Assembly (NCBI GenBank): GCA_031287655.1
Contig: JAITSR010000165.1
Location: 1 to 7,140, forward strand
Length of the DNA stretch: 7,140 nt
Direction of reading: 5' to 3'
DNA from: Clostridiales bacterium
GTDB lineage: Bacteria > Bacillota > Clostridia > WRLR01
Shown here one piece after another: positions 1 through 6,918 of this stretch. Within the stretch, counting starts at the first letter, position 1, and each line of letters opens with the position of its first letter. The translations under genes and the position numbers were made by a program. Under the pieces are notes generated by a model, which saw only the letters and a list, made by a program, of their open reading frames with translations, was not told the origin of the DNA and ran no database searches.

Positions 1-61
1 CACAAGCTGGCCGCCATGGATTTCAACCGTCTTGCCGAACTCCGCATCGCGCCGCCGCGTC
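1..61. repeat. Direct repeat, left copy (61 bp, identical to 812-872)
   Basis: Every base from 1 to 61 matches 812-872; the match breaks at 62 (c) versus 873 (g). The left limit is the window edge, so the true length may be greater. In the mutL reading frame this copy is shifted by one base and supplies the premature TGA at 23-25. Confidence 0.97.
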
Positions 62-1228
62 CACATCAGCGCCCGCGTCGCCCGCATCCGGCTGTGCCGC
101 CCTCTCCATACCCGACAGCTCCGCCGTGCCCGACTTCCCTGCCGCCTTCACGCTTGACAACTCCGCCGTCTCCATGCCCGACTTCCCCGCCGCCTCCGCG
201 TCTCCGCCGACGTCCGCTCCGCCTCCGCGTAGCGTCGCCGTGATCGCGTGATAGACGGCGCGGAACAGCTCGCCCTCGTTGACAAAGCGCACCTCTGTTT
301 TCGTCGGGTGCGCGTTGACGTCCAGAAGCCCCGTGTCCATTGTGATGTTCAGAATCGTGACGGGGTGCTTCTTTTTTAATAAATGCGTTTGATACGCTTC
401 CTCGACGGCCTGATGGAGCACGCGGTTCCGGATAAAGCGCCCGTTGACATAGAACAATTGCAGGTTCCGGTTCCCGCGCGCGATCTCCGGCAGTCCGAGG
501 TAGCCCGACAGCGCATAGGGCGGCTGACCGCCGGAAACCGGGACGAGACCGTCCAAAATTTCCTTACCGAACACCGCGAACACCGCGTCCGCTAAACTCC
601 CCGTGCCGGGGGTATACAGCAGCTGCGTGTTTTGCGAGCGGAGCGAAAACGAGACGTCCGGGCGTCCGATCGCGAGCCTTCCGACGAGCTCTGAAATCTG
701 GGCGGCCTCCGCGGCGTCTTTTTTTAAGAATTTGTAGCGCGCGGGCACGTTATAAAAAAGCTCCGAGACGACGATCGTCGTACCCGCGGGACAGCCGACG
801 CGCTCGTCCCGCACAAGCTGGCCGCCATGGATTTCAACCGTCTTGCCGAACTCCGCATCGCGCCGCCGCGTCGTCACACGCACCCTCGACACAGAAGCGA
901 CGCTCGGCAGCGCCTCCCCGCGAAATCCCAGCGTCAGAATTTTATTGATGTCGTCCGCGGAACGCAGCTTGCTCGTCGCGTAGCGCTCGAAAGCGAGCAG
1001 CACGTCGTCCTCATAAAAGCCCTCGCCGTCGTCCGTGATCCGGATTGACGCGATCCCGCCGTTTTTGATCTCGAGACTGACCGTCGCCGCTCCCGCGTCA
1101 AGCGCGTTCTCGACAAGCTCCTTCACAACGGACGCCGGTCGCTCCACAACCTCTCCCGCCGCGATCTGATTTGCGGTAATCTCATCGAGTACGATGACCC
1201 GTCCCATACTTTTTTCTATCTCCGTCAT
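23..1228 (-). CDS. mutL: DNA mismatch repair protein MutL, N-terminal part; frame ends early at a repeat junction
   Basis: MutL links MutS mismatch recognition to strand incision. The 401 residues hold a complete GHKL ATPase and transducer region: KELVENALDAGA at 36-47 (E37 the expected general base, N41 the Mg ligand), DDGEGF at 66-71, ATSK at 84-87, GFRGEAL at 101-107 and DVNAHPTKTEVRF at 303-315 with the conserved Lys310. From about 334 a low-complexity linker begins. Family members run to 600-700 residues and, in bacteria without MutH, end in a DQHAxxExxxxE endonuclease domain, which is absent here. Residues 391-401 are read out of frame from a 61-bp copy of this gene's own codons 119-139, so the stop at 23-25 is probably not the original terminus. 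The ATG at 1228 overlaps the mutS stop (ATGA) but lacks a spaced Shine-Dalgarno. The ATG at 1207 (Met8) fits family N-termini better and has GGAG 12 nt upstream. Confidence 0.93.
   Translation of the reverse strand: MTEIEKSMGRVIVLDEITANQIAAGEVVERPASVVKELVENALDAGAATVSLEIKNGGIASIRITDDGEGFYEDDVLLAFERYATSKLRSADDINKILTLGFRGEALPSVASVSRVRVTTRRRDAEFGKTVEIHGGQLVRDERVGCPAGTTIVVSELFYNVPARYKFLKKDAAEAAQISELVGRLAIGRPDVSFSLRSQNTQLLYTPGTGSLADAVFAVFGKEILDGLVPVSGGQPPYALSGYLGLPEIARGNRNLQLFYVNGRFIRNRVLHQAVEEAYQTHLLKKKHPVTILNITMDTGLLDVNAHPTKTEVRFVNEGELFRAVYHAITATLRGGGADVGGDAEAAGKSGMETAELSSVKAAGKSGTAELSGMERAAQPDAGDAGADVDAAARCGVRQDG
114..198. repeat. Imperfect tandem repeat in the MutL linker
   Basis: Two units, starting at 114 and 156, share GACAnCTCCGCCGT and GCCCGACTTCC (plus-strand bases). 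The second carries an extra 6 bp between these blocks. Encoded on the minus strand they give AAGKSG-(ME)-TAELS twice, at residues 346-358 and 362-372. The repeat is in frame and lies in the flexible tether after the ATPase region. Confidence 0.8.
812..872. repeat. Direct repeat, internal copy within the mutL ATPase domain
   Basis: This is the in-place copy. On the minus strand it encodes MutL residues T120 to V139 plus the last base of codon 119, a normal part of the ATPase domain after the GFRGEAL block. It is therefore the original, and the copy at 1-61 is the displaced one. The offset between copies is 811 bp. Confidence 0.97.
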
Positions 1229-3987
1229 CCTAATTTTAGTTTCTGCTGCAGCGCATACAAATTATTCAGCGCCTCAATCGGCGTCAGGCGCGTGAGGTCG
1301 GCCGCGCGGAGCGCGTCGAGCACCTCTTTTTCACGGCGCGGCGCGTCGACGACCGAGAGGAAATCCACCTGCCCCTCGACGGGCGGACGCGTCCGCCTCG
1401 TCCGCGCCGCTTTTTTGCTGATGTCGGCGGCCTCGAGCTCGGCGAGCAGCTCGTTCGCCCTGTCCGTGACGGAGGCCGGGAGCCCCGCGAGCTTTGCGAC
1501 GTGGATGCCGTAACTCCCGTCTGCGCCGCCCTTTTTGATCTTGCGCAAAAAGCGGATGCCGTCGCCTTCCTCCGCGATCGACACGCAGAAGTTGTTGACG
1601 CCCTCGACCTTGCCCGAGAGCTCGGTCAGCTCGTGGTAGTGCGTCGAAAACAGCGTGCGCGCGCCGATCTTGTTTTTGTCGTTGATAAACTCGACGACGG
1701 CCCACGCGATCGCGAGCCCGTCAAACGTACTCGTCCCGCGCCCGATCTCGTCCAAGATCAGGAGGCTGTTGGACGTCGCGTTTTCGAGAATGTTCGCGAC
1801 CTCCGACATCTCAACCATAAAAGTGCTCTGCCCCGCCGCGAGATCGTCCGCCGCGCCGACCCGCGTAAAAATCCGGTCTGTGAGACCGATGTCGGCCTCC
1901 GCCGCGGGCACGAAGCAGCCCGCCTGCGCCATCAGCACGATCAGCGCGATCTGCCGCATATAGGTCGACTTTCCGGCCATGTTCGGTCCCGTGATGATCG
2001 CGGTGCGATGCTCGCCCGTGTCCAAATAGGTGTCGTTCGGCACAAAATTCTCGCGGCCCAAAAAGGACTCGACGACCGGGTGCCTGCCTTCGCGAATCGA
2101 GATAATGCCGCGCGCATTCATCTTGGGCCTGCAATAACCCTCGCGGTCGGCGAGCTCCGCGAAGGCCGCGAGGGCGTCCAGCTCCGCGAGCGCCTCCGCC
2201 GAGCGCTTGATCCTCTGCGCCTCCGCCGAGACAAGCTCGCGGACCTCGTTAAAAAGCGTCTGCTCAAGGCCGATCAAGCGTTCTTCCGCGCCGAGGATCG
2301 TGTCCTCGAGCTGCTTTAGCTCGTCCGAGATATAGCGTTCGCAGTTCGCGAGCGTCTGCCTGCGCACATAGTGGGGCGGGACGAGGTTCGCGTAGAGGCG
2401 CGTCACTTCAAAAAAGTAGCCGAACACCTTGTTAAAGCCGACTTTCAGGTTCTTGATCCCCGTCTTTTCGCGCTCGTCCTTTTCAAGCGCGGCAAGCCAC
2501 GATTTGCCGTCGCGCGAGGCGGCGCGCAGCTTGTCGACCTCGGCGTTGTAGCCCTCCCGGATTACGTTGCCGTCCCGGAGCGCAATCGGCGCGTCCTCCG
2601 AGATCGCGCGAAATATCAGAGCCGCGACGTCCTCCAAAGGGTCGAGCTTTTGCTCCGTCGCGCGCAGGAGCGCCGTCTGCGCGTTCGCGAGCAGCGTTTT
2701 GACGCCCGGTATCTCCGCGAGCGAAGAACGCAGCGCGAGAAAATCCCGGCAGTTCGCGCCGCCGAGCACGATCCGGGAAATCAGCCGCTCGATGTCGCGC
2801 ACGCGGCGCATGCGCTCCCGAATTTGAGAGCGCAGAAGATAGCCGTCCAAGAGCTCTTGCACGCAAAGATGGCGCGCTTCAATCGCCGGAATGTCGACGA
2901 GCGGCTGCGTAAACCAGTTTTTTAACATCCTCCCGCCGGAGGGCGTCAGCGTGCGGTCGAGTGTGTCGATCAGCGAGCCCGCGCGCGCGCGGCTTTTGAT
3001 CGACTCGGTGATCTCCAGGTTCCGGCGCGACGCCGCGTCGATCATCATAAATGTCTCGACGGAGTATGGGACGACGCGCGAGAGATGCCCGAGGCCGCGC
3101 TTTTGCGTTTCTTCGAGGTAGCGCAGCAGCGCCCCGGTCGCGCGGCAGGCAAAGGCGTCCAGCGGCGGCGGTTCGGGCGCGGACGCCGACTCTGGCCCAA
3201 AAGGCTGCGGCGCGGCCTCCGGTTCAGGCTCGGAACCCTGCCGCACACCCTCCGGTTCAGGCTCGGAACCCTGCCGCTCGTCTTCCGGTAACGGCGATCG
3301 CCCGGGCGACTCCGGTTCCGCGCCGCGCGGAAAATATCGCGCGAGCCGCGCGCGGGCCGCCTGCTCGTCAAAATAGTCCTCCGGGACCTTTGACGAATAG
3401 CCGCCGACCCGCGCGGCAAACATCCCCTGAAAAGCGGCGTCCTCAAAAAAGCCCGGCGACGCGATAATCTCCTTTGGCATATACTTGGAGATTTCGTCGA
3501 CGAGCTTTGTATCCGTATTCCCCCACAGGATCGACGCCGCGAAAAGCACGCCCGTCGTCAAATCCGTGACGGCGAGCCCCGCGGCGCGGCCTTCCTTGAA
3601 AACGCTCATCAGATACGCGTTTGACTTATCCTCGAGCAGCGCGGGCTCGATGACGGTGCCGGGCGTCACGACACGCACGACGTCGCGCACGACAAGCCCC
3701 TTTGCGAGCGCCGGGTCCTCGAGCTGATCGCAGATCGCGACCTTAAAGCCCTTTGAGACGAGGCGCGTCAGGTAATGGTCGACCGCGTGATAGGGGATGC
3801 CGCACATCGGCGCGCGCTCCGGGAGCCCGCAGTCCCTGCCGGTCAGCGTGATCTCGAGCGCCTGCGAGGCCTGCACCGCGTCGTCAAAGAACATTTCATA
3901 AAAATCCCCGAGCCGGAAAAAAAGGATACAGTCCCTGTGCTGCTCCTTGACTTCCATGTACTGCTGCATCATCGGCGTCAGACTCAA
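1225..3987 (-). CDS. mutS: DNA mismatch repair ATPase MutS
   Basis: MutS binds mismatches and small loops as a dimer and, on ATP binding, becomes a sliding clamp that recruits MutL. The 920 residues contain the mismatch-reading F-Y-E motif (F29, E31), connector domain, lever/clamp region and ATPase: Walker A GPNMAGKST at 667-675, Walker B LLILDE ending D746-E747, GRGTSTFDG, and FSTHYHEL with H783. QVDFL at 873-877 resembles a beta-clamp binding motif, and the C-terminal helical dimerisation segment follows. The protein is about 50 residues longer than usual because of a Pro/Glu-rich loop at about 221-275 carrying an 11-residue tandem repeat. The start is TTG at 3987, overlapping the miaB stop (TTGA), and is fixed by GGAGGTGA six nt upstream; the family's usual start, a few residues before LTPMMQQY, agrees. 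All catalytic motifs are present, so the protein should be active. Confidence 0.97.
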   Translation of the reverse strand: MSLTPMMQQYMEVKEQHRDCILFFRLGDFYEMFFDDAVQASQALEITLTGRDCGLPERAPMCGIPYHAVDHYLTRLVSKGFKVAICDQLEDPALAKGLVVRDVVRVVTPGTVIEPALLEDKSNAYLMSVFKEGRAAGLAVTDLTTGVLFAASILWGNTDTKLVDEISKYMPKEIIASPGFFEDAAFQGMFAARVGGYSSKVPEDYFDEQAARARLARYFPRGAEPESPGRSPLPEDERQGSEPEPEGVRQGSEPEPEAAPQPFGPESASAPEPPPLDAFACRATGALLRYLEETQKRGLGHLSRVVPYSVETFMMIDAASRRNLEITESIKSRARAGSLIDTLDRTLTPSGGRMLKNWFTQPLVDIPAIEARHLCVQELLDGYLLRSQIRERMRRVRDIERLISRIVLGGANCRDFLALRSSLAEIPGVKTLLANAQTALLRATEQKLDPLEDVAALIFRAISEDAPIALRDGNVIREGYNAEVDKLRAASRDGKSWLAALEKDEREKTGIKNLKVGFNKVFGYFFEVTRLYANLVPPHYVRRQTLANCERYISDELKQLEDTILGAEERLIGLEQTLFNEVRELVSAEAQRIKRSAEALAELDALAAFAELADREGYCRPKMNARGIISIREGRHPVVESFLGRENFVPNDTYLDTGEHRTAIITGPNMAGKSTYMRQIALIVLMAQAGCFVPAAEADIGLTDRIFTRVGAADDLAAGQSTFMVEMSEVANILENATSNSLLILDEIGRGTSTFDGLAIAWAVVEFINDKNKIGARTLFSTHYHELTELSGKVEGVNNFCVSIAEEGDGIRFLRKIKKGGADGSYGIHVAKLAGLPASVTDRANELLAELEAADISKKAARTRRTRPPVEGQVDFLSVVDAPRREKEVLDALRAADLTRLTPIEALNNLYALQQKLKLG
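3216..3277. repeat. In-frame tandem repeat in mutS, period 33 bp
   Basis: A 29-bp sequence at 3216-3244 recurs without mismatch at 3249-3277, with a period of 33 bp or 11 codons. The encoded unit is RQGSEPEPE plus two variable residues, at MutS residues about 238-258. Perfect identity over 29 bp, including wobble positions, suggests a recent duplication. Confidence 0.92.
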
Positions 3988-5669
3988 AGGGCCTCACCTC
4001 CGCGGTCGGCGGCCGCGGCGCGCGCCATCCGGCCCGACGCGGCAAACCCGGCGGCCCGACCTTCCGCGGCGGCCACAAGCCCCGCGGTCCGATCCTCCGC
4101 GGCAAAGCCCGTCGCCCGGCCTTCGAGCGACCATGTGCGCGCGTCTTCAATCAGGACGTCGACGAGCGCGCCGACGAAGGCGACCGGGGGGGCCGCAGAC
4201 TCCGTGTCCGCGCAGCGGTTTGCGGCGGCCGGTTCACACCCAAAAGCAGGTTCTCCCCGCCGCGGCAGCTCCCCGGCGGTAAAATTTACGACCCGGCCGC
4301 CCGGCGTCCGCCCCGTGAGGCGCTCGGGGTTTGTCTTGCTCAGCCCTTCGCAGAGCACCGTCACACGCGAGCCGAGCAGGCGCCGGTTCTTTTTTAGGCT
4401 GACGCCGTTTTGCAGCTCGACAAGGCGCGAAAAGCGCTCCGCCATCACGCCCCGATCGACCTGTTCCTCAAGGCGCGCGGCCGGCGTTCCCTCGCGCGGC
4501 GAATAGAGGAACGTGTAGGCCATGTCAAACTCGGCCTCGGCCGCAAGCGCCAGCGTATCTGAAAAATCACTTTCGGTCTCCCCCGGAAAGCCGACGATGA
4601 CATCCGTCGTCAGCGCGATGTCCGGGATCGCGCCGCGGACCTTGTACACGAGCGCGAGATAATCCTCCCGCGAATAACCCCGGTTCATGCGCGCGAGAAT
4701 CCGCGTGCTGCCGGACTGGACGGGGAGGTGCAGATGGCCGCAAACGCGGTCAAGGTCGCGCATCGCGTAGATCAGCCGGTCGGAAAGGTCCTTTGGGTGG
4801 GATGTCATAAAACGGATGCGCGCGATTCCCTCGATTTCGCAGAGCCGGGTCAAAAGCCCCGCAAAGTCGACCGCGCCGCCTAAAATGTCCTTTCCGTAGG
4901 AGTTCACGTTCTGCCCGAGCAGCGTAACCTCCCGGTAGCCGGACGCGGCGAGCCCGCATACTTCCCGGTACACGCTCTCCGGCAGGCGGCTCTTTTCCCT
5001 GCCGCGCACATAGGGTACGATACAATAGGAACAAAAGTTGTCGCAGCCGGTCATCACGCTGACGAGCGCCGCGGGCGGCGCTTTTCTGTGAAACGGGAGA
5101 TCATCCTCAATCGACCGCCCGTCAAGCCGGTTCTCAACGGCCATCACATGAGCCGGGCTCCCGTATCTGTCAGCCTGCCCGGCACGCTCATAGACACGGC
5201 ACAGGAGCGACGGCAGCTCCGAAATCGACTGCGTACCGAAGATGAAGTCCACAAACGGATATTTTTGGCGGATTTCAGACACGGCGCCGTCCTCTTGCAT
5301 CATGCAGCCGCACACGGCGACGACCCGGCCGGGGTCCTCCCGCTTCCACCGCTTTAACGACCCGAGGACGCCAAAAAGGCGCTGTTCCGCGTTTTCCCGC
5401 ACACAGCAGGTATTTAGGATCACCAACTCCGGCGCTTCGCCCTCGCGTATGCCAAGCGGGGCGGGGTTGCCAAACGAGCCGGGCGGGGATGCGGGAACGA
5501 ACTCAAAGCCCATCTCACAGAGCAGGCCCATGATCTTTTCCGAATCGTTTTCATTCATTTGGCAGCCAAAGGTCACGACGCGCGCGCGCCTCGCCCGCCC
5601 GCGCTCCCGGAAAAAAACCGCGTTATGCGCCCTTACCGCCGCAAGCGCGCCGCGCGGAAGTTCACTCAT
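3984..5669 (-). CDS. miaB: tRNA-2-methylthio-N6-isopentenyladenosine-37 synthase MiaB
   Basis: MiaB is a radical-SAM enzyme that adds a methylthio group to i6A37 of tRNAs reading UNN codons, completing the modification begun by MiaA. The N-terminal MTTase domain has the three cluster cysteines C36 (TFGCQMN), C88 (NTC) and C122 (GCM). The radical-SAM domain has C209xxxC213xxC216 followed by IVPYVRGREKSR. Further family blocks are LLGQNVNSYG, HLPVQSGS and TTDVIVGFPGETE. A TRAM RNA-binding domain starts near 431. At 561 residues it is about 100 longer than usual, from an extra loop at 59-79, an insertion inside TRAM at about 466-498 and a repetitive Ala/Gly/Arg tail after TWSLEG (from 518). The ATG at 5669 has AAGGA (5681-5685) 11 nt upstream. 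It lies 26 nt after the transpeptidase stop and overlaps mutS by 4 nt. Reading the tail as non-catalytic is inference. Confidence 0.96.
   Translation of the reverse strand: MSELPRGALAAVRAHNAVFFRERGRARRARVVTFGCQMNENDSEKIMGLLCEMGFEFVPASPPGSFGNPAPLGIREGEAPELVILNTCCVRENAEQRLFGVLGSLKRWKREDPGRVVAVCGCMMQEDGAVSEIRQKYPFVDFIFGTQSISELPSLLCRVYERAGQADRYGSPAHVMAVENRLDGRSIEDDLPFHRKAPPAALVSVMTGCDNFCSYCIVPYVRGREKSRLPESVYREVCGLAASGYREVTLLGQNVNSYGKDILGGAVDFAGLLTRLCEIEGIARIRFMTSHPKDLSDRLIYAMRDLDRVCGHLHLPVQSGSTRILARMNRGYSREDYLALVYKVRGAIPDIALTTDVIVGFPGETESDFSDTLALAAEAEFDMAYTFLYSPREGTPAARLEEQVDRGVMAERFSRLVELQNGVSLKKNRRLLGSRVTVLCEGLSKTNPERLTGRTPGGRVVNFTAGELPRRGEPAFGCEPAAANRCADTESAAPPVAFVGALVDVLIEDARTWSLEGRATGFAAEDRTAGLVAAAEGRAAGFAASGRMARAAAADRGGEAL
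3994..4001 (-). promoter_or_regulatory. Near-consensus Shine-Dalgarno for the TTG start of mutS
   Basis: GGAGGTGA lies inside the last codons of miaB, six nt before the TTG at 3987. It is a near-perfect complement to the 16S rRNA 3' end and fixes the non-ATG start. A strong site combined with a weak start codon and a 4-nt overlap with the miaB stop suggests coupled translation. Confidence 0.85.
4005..4124. repeat. Degenerate 30-bp (10-residue) repeat encoding the MiaB C-terminal tail
   Basis: Four units at a 30-bp period encode EGRATGFAAE, DRTAGLVAAA, EGRAAGFAAS and GRMARAAAAD (MiaB residues 516-555). The first and third units are the most alike, at DNA and protein level, giving a strong 60-bp offset match between segments starting at 4039 and 4099. 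The units follow directly after the normal end of the TRAM domain. Confidence 0.75.
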
Positions 5670-5695
5670 CCGACAAACCGTCCTTTTTCATGTTT

Positions 5696-6886
5696 TCACT
5701 GTAAAAGCTCCGCCGCGGGCGGCGTGATCAGCTCCGCGCGTTCGGGGTCCCTCGGCGCGGGCGTCGGCGCGGCTTCCGGCTCAGGTGTCGGCGCAGGCGC
5801 GGCTTCCGTCGGCGCGGGAACCGTGTAGTATTGCAGAATCCCAAATTCCTTCAGCTTGCTGTCGGAGCCGATCCAAACCGGCGTGCCGACCGGAATGTAC
5901 TCAAACATCTCCTCGACGTCCGGGTTAATCATACGCACGCATCCGTGGCTCGCATAGGTCCCGATAGATCGCGAGCTCGCGTTCCCATGCACGCCGTAGC
6001 GCCCGCCCCCGCCGATGCTGAGCCCCATCCACCTCTTTCCGAGCGGGTTGGACGGGACGCCGCCCGGAACCGGGCTCGCGTAGCCGCCGCCGCCCCACGC
6101 GGGGTTGACGGCCTTTGAGACAAACGAGAACTTCCCCTCCGGCGTCAGCGACGCGGAGGCCCCCGTCGCGACCGGGTATTTTTTGTGAACCTGCGCGCCC
6201 TTATAAACGGTCAGGATGTTTTTGGATTTGTTGATCGTAATCCAGTACCCATCCGCGGAAGCGGGCTCCGCGATCTCGTCCATGACGACAACGGGGCTGT
6301 TTTCGAGCAGCGCCTTTTTGGAGACGATGCCGAGTGACGCGTCGATCGGCATGTTGATACTGCTTTGCAGGCGGATCACGGCGTTGCGGTAGTTTAAGCT
6401 GTCGTCCCCGAACTCGTCCTTATAAAAGCCGAGATCGCGCATCCTTTGGATAAAATAGTCCTGTGAAAAAAGCTCGTTGAGCTCCGCCTCCGTGAGCCGC
6501 GCGGCGTTTGCCCGCATTTCAGAGAGCCGCTTCGCCTCCGCCGCGAGCCGCGCCGCTTCCTCCGCCTCTAACCTGAGCCGTTCCTCGGTCGCGCGCCGCT
6601 CCGCGATCGTATCCTCGTAGCGGTATACAAACGAAGTGTCCGGCGCGCGCGCGGCCAACTCCCCGGATGCCGTCAGCTCCGCGTAACCGTCCGCATACCC
6701 CGTACCGGCCGCCGCCCGCGCCTGCGCTTCCGTCTGCGCCGCGGCCGTTGAGTCGGGCTCCGCCAAGGCCGCCAGATCCGGCGCCGCGAACACACCGACC
6801 GGGGCCGCCGCAAGCAGGACCGCCGCCAGCGCGAACGCGGTCGCTGCGATAAATACGCTTTTTTTATGAAACATAATCGAAATCAA
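5696..6886 (-). CDS. Secreted YkuD-family L,D-transpeptidase with a peptidoglycan-binding-like domain
   Basis: L,D-transpeptidases make 3-3 peptidoglycan crosslinks or attach partners to stem peptides using a catalytic cysteine. The 396 residues show an N-terminal signal (Lys8-Lys9, hydrophobic 11-33, likely cleavage after VFA at 34), an Ala-rich stretch, a charged coiled coil at about 91-135, a PG_binding_1-like fold at about 136-194 (RDLGFY, then AVIRLQSS), and a YkuD domain at about 213-340. The active-site signature is complete: H300, then SHGCVR at 313-318 with C316 the nucleophile. A Pro/Ala/Glu tail with a 10-residue period follows 356. No lipobox cysteine or C-terminal membrane segment is seen, so it is probably released or wall-associated. 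The TTG start at 6886 is chosen because GGGAAGGA (6895-6902) lies 8 nt upstream; the ATG at 6874 would be 20 nt away. It leads the miaB-mutS-mutL run with its own candidate promoter. Family is certain; exact crosslink or substrate is not. Confidence 0.93.
   Translation of the reverse strand: MISIMFHKKSVFIAATAFALAAVLLAAAPVGVFAAPDLAALAEPDSTAAAQTEAQARAAAGTGYADGYAELTASGELAARAPDTSFVYRYEDTIAERRATEERLRLEAEEAARLAAEAKRLSEMRANAARLTEAELNELFSQDYFIQRMRDLGFYKDEFGDDSLNYRNAVIRLQSSINMPIDASLGIVSKKALLENSPVVVMDEIAEPASADGYWITINKSKNILTVYKGAQVHKKYPVATGASASLTPEGKFSFVSKAVNPAWGGGGYASPVPGGVPSNPLGKRWMGLSIGGGGRYGVHGNASSRSIGTYASHGCVRMINPDVEEMFEYIPVGTPVWIGSDSKLKEFGILQYYTVPAPTEAAPAPTPEPEAAPTPAPRDPERAELITPPAAELLQ
5766..5808. 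repeat. Short in-frame repeat in the transpeptidase Pro/Ala tail
   Basis: GGCGCGGCTTCCG occurs at 5766-5778 and 5796-5808 (plus-strand bases), a 30-bp offset. It encodes an acidic Glu-Ala-Ala-Pro motif with a 10-residue period in the tail after the YkuD domain. Confidence 0.7.
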
Positions 6887-6894
6887 CCGTATGA

Positions 6895-6902
6895 TCCTTC
6901 CC
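6895..6902 (-). promoter_or_regulatory. Ribosome binding site that selects the TTG start of the L,D-transpeptidase
   Basis: GGGAAGGA on the minus strand ends 8 nt before TTG at 6886. The in-frame ATG at 6874 would be 20 nt away, too far for normal initiation. This supports the TTG start, which adds four residues before the signal peptide's Met-Phe-His-Lys-Lys. Confidence 0.7.
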
Positions 6903-6918
6903 TTCTTCCAGCTCTGTT

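Noticed and set aside
719..725. Seven-A run (minus strand) in mutL as a phase-variable tract
   Set aside because: The run is short and encodes the normal Leu-Lys-Lys stretch at residues 168-170; tracts of this length are common and no frameshift is present.
1..872. Template/variable repeat pair of a diversity-generating retroelement
   Set aside because: The two copies are identical with no adenine-directed differences, and no reverse transcriptase is present; a duplication or assembly loop explains it better.
1501..2319. Long open frame on the plus strand opposite mutS
   Set aside because: It lies wholly antisense to conserved MutS ATPase codons, its product is Arg/Asp-rich with no recognisable domain, and open antisense frames are expected in GC-rich coding DNA.
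3216..3277. CRISPR-like repeat (29 bp units)
   Set aside because: Only two copies are present, separated by 4 bp with no spacer, inside an intact mutS frame with an 11-codon period; no cas genes are present.
3775..4506. Plus-strand open frame spanning the miaB-mutS junction
   Set aside because: Its product is low-complexity Arg/Pro/Ser sequence that mirrors the GC-rich miaB tail on the other strand; no start signal or domain supports it.
5559..5828. Plus-strand frame with a Gly/Ala/Val-rich tail
   Set aside because: It is the antisense shadow of the repetitive Pro/Ala tail of the transpeptidase and the miaB start region, with no independent support.
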